A stretch of 6,204 nucleotides of DNA, from the NCBI GenBank assembly GCA_025357895.1, contig JANYLL010000032.1:1-6204 (forward strand). Direction: 5' to 3'. The translations under genes and the position numbers were made by a program. Every line of letters begins with the position of its first letter. Position 1 is the first letter of the stretch. This DNA is from Ignavibacteriota bacterium (GTDB taxonomy: Bacteria > Bacteroidota > Ignavibacteria > Palsa-1295). A model generated the notes under the pieces. That model worked only from the letters and a program-made list of their open reading frames with translations. It did no database searches and was not told the DNA's origin. Shown here piece by piece: positions 1-5,901 of the stretch.

Positions 1-1677
1 TTTATACTCTGCAATAGCTGAAGGAAATTCCACAAAATTTTCGTAAGCTCTGCCGAGTTCAAAATGTGCATGTGAAGCAACAGAATGGATACTATCGATA
101 TATTTAGTCGTATCGGAAAAGTTAATGCTGTATGAGCTAACACTTCCTGAAGCTTTTTCTTTGCGGATGCGATCTTCATATTGGACTATTAGTTTTTCTT
201 CTTCCGGGGTAATAGTAGGGCTTTGCTCAGGATGCCATCGAGTTCCAAGCACCTTCTGTTCAGCTTCAATCCGAATTTCTCTATTAACTGATTGCAGCAT
301 AGTTGACCCCGGTCTTCGGATTTTATGAAGAAGGTGCTCTACGGTATCTACCTTCTCCAATTGAAGTTTCCATTCGGCAAAGCGAGTAAGAGCTCTAATA
401 CGGTCATTAACATAATCGTTCATTTCAGCGCTAGAAAAATCTTTTGTTCCGAGAATAATATTGGCAATATGTGAAGCAGAATCATACTCACCCATTCCAC
501 GGAAGATTTCTGCCTGCCGGAATCTTGATCTCGCCATAATCGCCTGACTAACAGTTCTATATGTTGTATCAAGAGCGTTGTAGATAAGTTTTACATCAGG
601 ATAATAATTAAGTTTATAACCAGAGGATCGGAGATCCTCTCCGACTGAATTTCTGGCTTCCAAATCAACAGTGTATGCATTTTCGTACTGTGCAGGAGGA
701 AAAGAATTTGAGTATCTAACCTTCTGCAGGATACCTTGAAATACATGTTTAGCCTCGGTAAATTTCTTCTGCCTTCGCAATGTCTCACCCAAGCCCACAA
801 GTGCTTCTCCTTGAACGCTTGCGACAGAGGATCTATCGATTGTCGTTCGAAATGCCTGCTCAGCATCGCTCCACTTTCCGTCAAGAAAATATAGTATACC
901 GCGTTCGTATGATAATCTCGATGCAGCATCGGTGGATAGTCCGTTTTCAGATAATCGAAGCTGCTCTGCTGCTACGCTTAAACTATCAGGCGATGAAGCG
1001 AGAACTAATTCAGCGTATGCTTTATGAGCTTCGGATATATCGGTCTTATCCCCTGATTTCTCTGCACTTTTAAGAACATTTCCGATAGCGGAAGTTGCCG
1101 TATCAAATTGATTTGTTGCCATCATAGAACGAGCAAGCAGCATCCCAACTTCCGTACCGTACTTCGTAGTAGGATACCGAAAGAAAAGTTCGTTAAACTT
1201 TCGCTTGGCTCCGGCAAAATCGTTTTTATAATACTGGGATTTTCCCACAACGAAAAGTGCATCCTCTATATATTTGGTCTCTTTCTTATCGGCAAGAACT
1301 TTAGAGCCAAGTATAATGGCAGAATCAAGATGGAGAGTGCTTCCTGACCTATTAGTGGAAATTGTAGTTTTATTAAAACTTCCTATTGGTATTGCAAAAC
1401 CTGTGCGCTTTTTATAAAGTTGACGCGCCAGATACTCTTCCTCAAGCCATCTATGAGTAGTTATTGCAGCGGCTGCACCACTCTGTGCGACCTGATCTTT
1501 TTGAAGTTGCTCTTCATAAATATCAAGGTGCTGCTGAGCAAGATAAACCACATTGAAATAGGTTGTAAAATTCCTAAAAAGAGTACAAGAACCAATGAAT
1601 ACTGAAAAACAAAGAACAAGAAGAATCGGGAGGGTCTTCCATGAAAAATAGAGCTTGGCGTTGTGAAGTTTGGGCAC
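1..1677 (-). CDS. TPR-repeat outer-membrane lipoprotein, SprE/PorW-like (3' end beyond window)
   Basis: The minus frame is open from a GTG at 1677 to the left edge (559 codons, no stop), with two in-frame TAA codons just upstream at 1684-1689, so GTG is the only sensible start. The N-terminus has several Lys, a hydrophobic run (about residues 16-30) and a lipobox I-G-S-C with Cys31, which predicts a lipid-anchored envelope protein. Right after the Cys comes RNFTTYFN, a pattern I associate with SprE/PorW-type T9SS lipoproteins. TPR-like helix pairs are visible near residues 137-170 (DALFVVGKSQYYKNDFAGA), 255-285, 290-320, 380-410 and 535-559 (ELGRAYENF...SAIAEY). SprE and PorW are TPR lipoproteins needed for type IX secretion, and the cargo tail at the right edge shows that the organism has that system. 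The TPR lipoprotein call is firm. The SprE/PorW assignment rests on recalled motifs, and a generic TPR scaffold is the alternative. No Shine-Dalgarno is visible. Confidence 0.85.
   Translation of the reverse strand, partial: MPKLHNAKLYFSWKTLPILLVLCFSVFIGSCTLFRNFTTYFNVVYLAQQHLDIYEEQLQKDQVAQSGAAAAITTHRWLEEEYLARQLYKKRTGFAIPIGSFNKTTISTNRSGSTLHLDSAIILGSKVLADKKETKYIEDALFVVGKSQYYKNDFAGAKRKFNELFFRYPTTKYGTEVGMLLARSMMATNQFDTATSAIGNVLKSAEKSGDKTDISEAHKAYAELVLASSPDSLSVAAEQLRLSENGLSTDAASRLSYERGILYFLDGKWSDAEQAFRTTIDRSSVASVQGEALVGLGETLRRQKKFTEAKHVFQGILQKVRYSNSFPPAQYENAYTVDLEARNSVGEDLRSSGYKLNYYPDVKLIYNALDTTYRTVSQAIMARSRFRQAEIFRGMGEYDSASHIANIILGTKDFSSAEMNDYVNDRIRALTRFAEWKLQLEKVDTVEHLLHKIRRPGSTMLQSVNREIRIEAEQKVLGTRWHPEQSPTITPEEEKLIVQYEDRIRKEKASGSVSSYSINFSDTTKYIDSIHSVASHAHFELGRAYENFVEFPSAIAEYK
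622..640. repeat. Small perfect inverted repeat inside the TPR gene
   Basis: AGAGGATC at 622-629 and GATCCTCT at 633-640 are exact inverted copies around a 3-nt centre. The repeat lies in coding sequence around residues 346-353 of the TPR lipoprotein. It could form an 8-bp hairpin in the mRNA, but there is no T-run or other sign of a function. It may well be chance. Confidence 0.5.
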
Positions 1678-1685
1678 TAAAAGTT

Positions 1686-1691
1686 ATTATA
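1686..1691 (-). promoter_or_regulatory. Candidate -10 box of the TPR lipoprotein gene
   Basis: Reading the minus strand, TATAAT occupies 1691 to 1686, an exact match to the sigma70-type -10 consensus and 8 nt before the GTG start at 1677. If it is used, the transcript would begin almost at the start codon, giving a leaderless or near-leaderless mRNA. There is no good -35 element 16-18 nt upstream (a TTGAAC at 1728-1723 is too far), and the TAATAA inside it also supplies the upstream stops. This is a weak call that depends on the consensus alone. Confidence 0.3.
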
Positions 1692-1821
1692 TGACTCGTT
1701 TAACGACATTAAAAATAAGTTCGTTCAAGATTATTCTGCAAAGTATGCACAGAATCCAAAAGTCTTTTTAAAGGCATGTTGATTACGATTACTGATCTTA
1801 GAATGTTTCTCCGAAGGCATT

Positions 1822-1880
1822 TTATTAAGACTCAGTCTCAATTGTCGTATGTTTGTATTACAGAGACTAAGTCTTAATAA
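1822..1880. promoter_or_regulatory. Double-dyad operator / long inverted repeat upstream of the barrel-cytochrome operon
   Basis: Two 18-nt arms, 1822-1839 and 1863-1880, are inverted copies with a single mismatch (C1833 against A1869) around a 23-nt centre. Each arm also carries its own 11-bp odd palindrome AGACTnAGTCT, at 1828-1838 and 1864-1874, with centres 36 bp apart. I did not see this palindrome elsewhere in the window. Paired identical dyads are typical of binding sites for dimeric regulators. The right arm ends 19 nt before the ATG at 1900, so the likely target is the plus-strand operon, although the divergent TPR gene (146 nt away) could share it. As RNA, the same sequence would give a 17-bp stem beside the start codon. 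The repeat is certain. The operator role is inferred, and the regulator is not in this window. Confidence 0.6.
1848..1855 (+). promoter_or_regulatory. Candidate Bacteroidota -7 promoter element (TAnnTTTG)
   Basis: TATGTTTG matches the Bacteroidota -7 consensus TAnnTTTG exactly and lies in the centre of the inverted repeat, between the two AGACTnAGTCT dyads. Transcription would start near 1860-1862, about 40 nt before the ATG at 1900. No clear TTTG -33 element is present at the expected distance. That fits weak basal or activator-dependent transcription, or a false match. A competing sigma70-like pair, TTGATT (1779-1784) and TAGAAT (1799-1804), has only a 14-nt spacer. Confidence 0.35.
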
Positions 1881-1899
1881 GCATATCTATACTAACGTA

Positions 1900-2727
1900 A
1901 TGAAATTAAAGAGTTTACTAATTTTTACTATATTCTTCTTTTTTCTACTTTCTGAGGAAACATCTTTGGCGAATAGAAGACATTTCACTTATGCATACGA
2001 GTCTGCTGTACTTCCAAAAGCAGCTCGTGAAATTGAACTATGGAATACCGTAAGAGTGAATCATAAAGATTTTTATCGAGGGCTTGATAATCGTACGGAA
2101 TTTGAATTCGGACTCGGAGGGAATCTGCAAACATCACTCTATCTGAATCTATCCATTATATCTCAATTTAGCAATGGTGCAATAGGAACAGAGCAATTTT
2201 TTGGCATATCCAATGAATGGAAATATAAATTACTCGATGCAACTGCCGATCCAATAGGTATGGCTATCTATGGAGAAGGTTCGATCCGCAGCGATGAAAT
2301 TGAAATTGAAGGAAAGATCATCCTTGATAAACAAGTCGATAATATTCTCTTTGTGTTCAATGCCGTCGGCGAACATTCATTCGTGACTGGTATCAATAGC
2401 TCTGGTTTAGCAGAGACGCAACCGGAAAATATTTTAGAATTCGTAGGAGGTGCCGCATATTTTCTGGCACCTTCTTTCACTATTGGTATCGAAGCACGGC
2501 AACATACACAAAAGCCTCCGATCTTTGAAGGTGGCGGAGTGTATTCTGCTTTTTTTGCAGGCCCTTCGTTTTCAGTTTCCGGATCGAACTGGTGGTCTGC
2601 GCTTAGTATCATTGCGCAGGTCGCAGGCTCTGAAGAAACGGGAACTGGTATCAGGAGTCAAGATAAACTCGATCTCACAAAACACGAAAAACTTGAAGCA
2701 AGACTTTTGCTCTCTTTTGATTTTTAG
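1900..2727 (+). CDS. Predicted outer-membrane beta-barrel protein
   Basis: The product is 275 residues from the ATG at 1900. That start gives a clean signal peptide: MKLK, a Phe/Leu-rich core (about residues 6-17), then S-L-A with likely cleavage after Ala24. An in-frame ATG at 1849 would add 17 residues lying mostly inside the upstream inverted repeat and would bury the signal, so I reject it. The mature part has no Cys, many alternating polar/hydrophobic stretches (for example RTEFEFGLGG and LQTSLYLNLS) and ends in LLLSFDF. A terminal Phe in a beta-strand is the usual mark of BAM-inserted barrels. The sequence opens with HFTYAYESAVLPKAAREIE, which looks like a conserved family opening, but I cannot name the family or substrate with confidence. 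The cytochrome gene starts 2 nt after its stop, which suggests co-transcription and perhaps translational coupling. The start has no Shine-Dalgarno. Confidence 0.85.
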   Translation: MKLKSLLIFTIFFFFLLSEETSLANRRHFTYAYESAVLPKAAREIELWNTVRVNHKDFYRGLDNRTEFEFGLGGNLQTSLYLNLSIISQFSNGAIGTEQFFGISNEWKYKLLDATADPIGMAIYGEGSIRSDEIEIEGKIILDKQVDNILFVFNAVGEHSFVTGINSSGLAETQPENILEFVGGAAYFLAPSFTIGIEARQHTQKPPIFEGGGVYSAFFAGPSFSVSGSNWWSALSIIAQVAGSEETGTGIRSQDKLDLTKHEKLEARLLLSFDF

Positions 2728-2729
2728 AA

Positions 2730-3056
2730 ATGATGCAGAAATTTACATTCTATCTTTTAATAACAGGAATTGCATTAGTACTCTACTCATGCGCAACATC
2801 TATTCCCCGTTCCGACTCAGCGCATCAGGCATGGGCTGAAAAAAAATGGAATACTGTGCATCTTGACGAAGGGCGATCATTGTATGTCACCAATTGCTCC
2901 GGCTGCCATAGCCTCCATTCCCCGCTAGAGCATTCTCAAACTGAATGGACTAAACTCTTTGATGAAATGGCATCGAAAGCACATATGACGCCGAGCGATA
3001 GCGTTTCAGTACTTGCCTATTTAGTTACCTTTAGTAAAGATACTGATATGAAATAA
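2730..3056 (+). CDS. Monoheme c-type cytochrome lipoprotein
   Basis: The product is 108 residues. A hydrophobic N-terminal segment ends in the lipobox L-Y-S-C (Cys21), so it is predicted to be lipid-anchored in the envelope. One heme-binding motif, CSGCH (Cys56, Cys59, His60), follows YVTN, as in class I cytochrome c domains. A likely distal ligand is Met80 in LFDEMASKA (Met86 is the alternative), before a closing helix at about residues 91-102. The expected role is single-electron transfer or heme-based sensing in the periplasm or at the outer membrane, with partner unknown. It starts 2 nt after the barrel gene (ATG at 2730, a second ATG at 2733), so the two are almost certainly one operon. 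With a single heme and no partner cytochrome it cannot form a classic porin-multiheme conduit. The gene converges with lon, 17 nt away. Confidence 0.9.
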   Translation: MMQKFTFYLLITGIALVLYSCATSIPRSDSAHQAWAEKKWNTVHLDEGRSLYVTNCSGCHSLHSPLEHSQTEWTKLFDEMASKAHMTPSDSVSVLAYLVTFSKDTDMK

Positions 3057-3073
3057 GCACTTAGACTTTTCTT

Positions 3074-5689
3074 TTATTTCTTCTTTTTGCTTTTGACTAT
3101 CTTTATTTTTTTAGGATTTGAAACTAGTTTCAAATCCTCTGCCGAAGTTTTCAGATCAAAGACGATCGGTATTGCCTGTTCGATCCTTTCGATCGGAATG
3201 ATATTCAATCCTTCAAGAATTTTTTTCGGGATCTCAATAAGCTTTGCACGATTCTCTCCTGGAATAAGTACACATTTGATTCCTTCACGCTGTGCAGCTA
3301 AAAGTTTTTCCTGCAAGCCGCCGATAGGAAGTACATTCCCTCGAAGAGTTATTTCACCTGTCATTGCAAGGTCGCCGCGAACTGGTTTACCGCTAACAGC
3401 GGAAAGCATTGCCATCGTTAAAGAAATGCCTGCACTCGGTCCGTCTTTCGGAACCGCGCCTTCAGGCAAGTGAATATGAATTTCTTTATCTTTGGTGAAA
3501 TTCGGTTTCAGACCTAAAGCCGCAGCGTTCGAACGAATATAACTGAGTGCTGCTTGCGCCGATTCTTTCATCACATCGCCAAGCTGCCCGGTCAAAGTTA
3601 GCTTTTCACTTCCTGCCATAACTGAAACTTCGACAGGAAGAACATCGCCGCCGGTACTCGTCCAAGCCAATCCCATAACTGCGCCGATCTTCGGTTCAAA
3701 TTCTTTCGGTGATGTATGATACTTTGGAACTCCAAGATATTCTTCTATCTTCGTCACTGTTATTTCAAGCGTTACATCCTTATCAAGAATTATCTTGGGA
3801 GAAGTCGCTTCTAATTTTCCATCTTCAGTTACGATGACAGCCGATAATGGCTGAAATATTTCAAGCAATTCTTCACGCTCCGGATGCTGGACAATTTCTT
3901 TAGTGATCAGTTCTCTTGCAGCTTTGCGGAGTACCTTGGCAATTTTCCTTACAAGCTCTCTGACTCCGGCTTCTTCAGTATAATTACGTATGATCTTTAA
4001 TGTTGCAGCATCCTGGAATTTGACATTATCAAGTGAAAGTCCATGCGCTGCAAGCTGAGCGGGAATGATATGCCGCTTCGCTATTTCTAATTTATCATGT
4101 TCGAGATATCCCGGAAGTTCGATCATTTCCATTCTATCAAGAAGCGGATGCGGAATGTTGTAGGCAACATTTGCAGTCGTAATAAAAAACACATTCGATA
4201 GATCGTAATCTACATCAAGGTAGTGATCGCTGAACGTTGAGTTCTGTTCCGGATCAAGCACTTCTAAAAGCGCTGAACTCGGATCGCCTCGGAAATCCAT
4301 TGACATCTTATCTATCTCATCAAGCAGAATGAGAGGATTTGTAACGCCTGCCCGCTTCATGGAATGAATAATCTTTCCCGGCAATGCTCCGATGTATGTT
4401 CTTCTATGACCACGAATCTCTGCTTCATCGCGAACTCCGCCGAGTGAGATGCGGATAAATTCTCTTCCCAAAGCTTTTGCAATAGATTTTGCAAGCGAAG
4501 TTTTTCCAACTCCCGGTGCGCCGACAAAACAAAGTATTTGTCCTCGCATTTTCTCAACAAGATTCAATACAGCGATATGATCTAAAATACGCTCCTTCGG
4601 TTTTTCCATGCCAAAGTGATCATCGTTCAAGACTTTGTTAACATGACCGATATTCAAATTATCCTGCGTTTTCTTATGCCATGGCACTTGTGCAAGCCAT
4701 TCAAGATAGGAACGTATAACACCAGCTTCAGGCGACATTGCAGGAGTTTTTCTTAATCGTTCGATCTCTTCATCTGCTTTTTTCTGAACAAGTTCAGGAA
4801 GCTGCGCTTCTTTAAGCTGCGTGAGAAGCTTCCCCATTTCAGGGTGCTCATCCATTTCATCCTCGCCTAATTCTTTCTTCAGAATTCTGATCTGCTCATG
4901 GAGAAAATATTTTCGCTGCGTGGTTTGGATCGTGCTCTGGACTTTCTGATCAATATCATGCCCGATCTTCAGAATATCAATTTCCGAAGCGAGCAATCCG
5001 CTGATATGCAGATACTGTTCGCGAATATCGGTAAGTTCTAGGATGCGCTGCTTCGAATCCAGGTCTTTGGTAATATGCGCAGCGATATAAAATAATTTTC
5101 TACGGGGATCGCCAATGTTCTCGAATGCCATCATCACTTCAGGCGGATGCTGAATGGAATGCTTGATGTAATTTCTGAATTGCTCGGAAGTATGGCGGAC
5201 AAGAGCTTCGAGTTCGGGATTATCAATATGAACCGGAGTGATCACTTCAACTTCGGCTTCGATATGTCCATCGGCAGGAATATATTTTTTTGCAATAGCC
5301 TGCTCCAAGCCATCTACTAAAACCTTTACAAGTCCGTTCGGCAGGCGGATGATCCGTACGATCTTTGCAAGCGTACCATGATGATACAGCTCATCTTTAT
5401 TCGGATCGTCAACTGCCGAATTTTTCTGTGCAACGAGAAAGAGATATTTCTCCCGTGCCATTGCCGACATCGTTGCCGATAGCGACGATTCCCTTCCGAC
5501 AAGAACCGGAAAGATCATATACGGAAAAATAATGACATCGCGCAATGCCAGAACCGGGATTTTAGCCGGAATTTTAGAAAGTTCAATAACTTCGTCGGAT
5601 GCTCCGGCGAACGATTTCAGATCGATATTCGACTCAATTTCAATTTGTTCAGCTTTTGAAGCCTTCTTTGGGGTTTTTGCTTTTACCAT
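3074..5689 (-). CDS. lon: ATP-dependent protease Lon (La)
   Basis: This complete 871-residue cytoplasmic serine-lysine protease degrades misfolded and selected regulatory proteins using ATP. Domains in order: an N-terminal Lon substrate-binding domain (about 44-250, opening KIPVLALRDVIIFPYM); a coiled, charged linker (about 255-340); an AAA+ module with Walker A GAPGVGKT (390-397), Walker B LILLDEID (453-460), a sensor TTAN (504-507), an arginine-finger candidate Arg519 and sensor 2 GVRELVR (575-581); and the Lon protease domain with catalytic Ser752 in PKDGPSAG and Lys795 in GLQEKLL. The 43-residue Ser-Lys spacing is as in E. coli Lon. Every key residue is present. The length exceeds E. coli Lon because of an N-terminal extension of about 40 residues and a Lys-rich tail (860-871). 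The ATG at 5689 has no Shine-Dalgarno, and I found no convincing heat-shock promoter or CIRCE element upstream. Confidence 0.98.
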   Translation of the reverse strand: MVKAKTPKKASKAEQIEIESNIDLKSFAGASDEVIELSKIPAKIPVLALRDVIIFPYMIFPVLVGRESSLSATMSAMAREKYLFLVAQKNSAVDDPNKDELYHHGTLAKIVRIIRLPNGLVKVLVDGLEQAIAKKYIPADGHIEAEVEVITPVHIDNPELEALVRHTSEQFRNYIKHSIQHPPEVMMAFENIGDPRRKLFYIAAHITKDLDSKQRILELTDIREQYLHISGLLASEIDILKIGHDIDQKVQSTIQTTQRKYFLHEQIRILKKELGEDEMDEHPEMGKLLTQLKEAQLPELVQKKADEEIERLRKTPAMSPEAGVIRSYLEWLAQVPWHKKTQDNLNIGHVNKVLNDDHFGMEKPKERILDHIAVLNLVEKMRGQILCFVGAPGVGKTSLAKSIAKALGREFIRISLGGVRDEAEIRGHRRTYIGALPGKIIHSMKRAGVTNPLILLDEIDKMSMDFRGDPSSALLEVLDPEQNSTFSDHYLDVDYDLSNVFFITTANVAYNIPHPLLDRMEMIELPGYLEHDKLEIAKRHIIPAQLAAHGLSLDNVKFQDAATLKIIRNYTEEAGVRELVRKIAKVLRKAARELITKEIVQHPEREELLEIFQPLSAVIVTEDGKLEATSPKIILDKDVTLEITVTKIEEYLGVPKYHTSPKEFEPKIGAVMGLAWTSTGGDVLPVEVSVMAGSEKLTLTGQLGDVMKESAQAALSYIRSNAAALGLKPNFTKDKEIHIHLPEGAVPKDGPSAGISLTMAMLSAVSGKPVRGDLAMTGEITLRGNVLPIGGLQEKLLAAQREGIKCVLIPGENRAKLIEIPKKILEGLNIIPIERIEQAIPIVFDLKTSAEDLKLVSNPKKIKIVKSKKKK
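3113..3138. repeat. Perfect 26-nt palindrome within the 3' end of lon
   Basis: AGGATTTGAAACTAGTTTCA followed by AATCCT is fully self-complementary. It encodes Lon residues 852-859 plus the last two bases of codon 851, in the poorly conserved tail, 37 nt before the lon stop. For plus-strand transcripts it lies 57 nt past the cytochrome stop codon. As RNA it could fold into an 11-bp stem with a CUAG loop. No U-run follows it on either strand (A-rich on the minus side, CUGCCG on the plus side), so it is not a standard intrinsic terminator. It could stabilise 3' ends, slow convergent transcription or bind a protein. Confidence 0.7.
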
Positions 5690-5901
5690 AAACAGTAGAA
5701 CAAATTTCCCAAACTTTTGTGCTAACTCAATAATTGATGGGCAAGAGGAACAAACAAAACCTGGCCCAATTGAAATATTCTAACCCCAATTTGCTCACCA
5801 AGAAAAAAGTGGGCCAAATGAGTATGTTACGCAAAAAAATACTGCGCAGCATCCGACCACATATTCCAACATTATTTTTTCGTAATTCCATAAATTCCAG
5901 T
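5690..5901. other. Intergenic spacer between the T9SS cargo gene and lon
   Basis: I find no supported gene in these 212 nt; short open frames here lack any family signal. The spacer should contain the lon promoter, but no convincing -35/-10 or -33/-7 pair is visible on the minus strand. A weak 7-bp inverted pair, TGGCCCA (5762-5768) and TGGGCCA (5810-5816), encloses 41 nt. The left part near 5833-5852 holds a candidate terminator for the upstream gene. Confidence 0.6.
5833..5852 (-). terminator. Weak candidate intrinsic terminator of the T9SS cargo gene
   Basis: Reading the minus strand, ATGCTGCGCAGTAT (5852-5839) can form a 5-bp stem including one G-U pair, with a GCGC loop, and a run of seven T follows through 5833. 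It lies about 50 nt past the TAA at 5902. The stem is short, so termination would be inefficient and lon might receive some read-through. It is supported by position and the T-run only. Confidence 0.3.

Noticed and set aside
125..1605. Several short open frames on the plus strand and one at 591-929 on the minus strand
   Set aside because: They overlap the continuous TPR lipoprotein frame and show low-complexity, family-less translations; they are shadows.
1758..1768. AAAAGTCTTTT palindrome as a third operator copy
   Set aside because: It shares AGTCT, but its symmetry centre does not line up with AGACTnAGTCT; probably A/T-rich chance.
1779..1804. TTGATT / TAGAAT as the main promoter of the barrel operon
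   Set aside because: The 14-nt spacer is too short for a normal sigma70-type promoter, so it is kept only as an alternative.
1849..1899. Upstream ATG at 1849 as the start of the barrel protein
   Set aside because: It would add 17 residues before a complete signal peptide, and it lies within the inverted repeat and -7 box; the ATG at 1900 fits better.
2268..2839. Short frames overlapping the barrel and cytochrome genes
   Set aside because: They lie inside the signal-peptide barrel gene and the CxxCH cytochrome gene and have no domain signal of their own.
5706..5730. CIRCE-like half site (TTAGCAC on the minus strand) upstream of lon
   Set aside because: The second half GAGTGCTAA is absent at the required 9-nt spacing, so there is no HrcA operator.
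5762..5816. TGGCCCA / TGGGCCA inverted pair in the lon upstream spacer
   Set aside because: Only 7 bp with 41 nt between the arms and no extension; expected by chance and not linked to a promoter.
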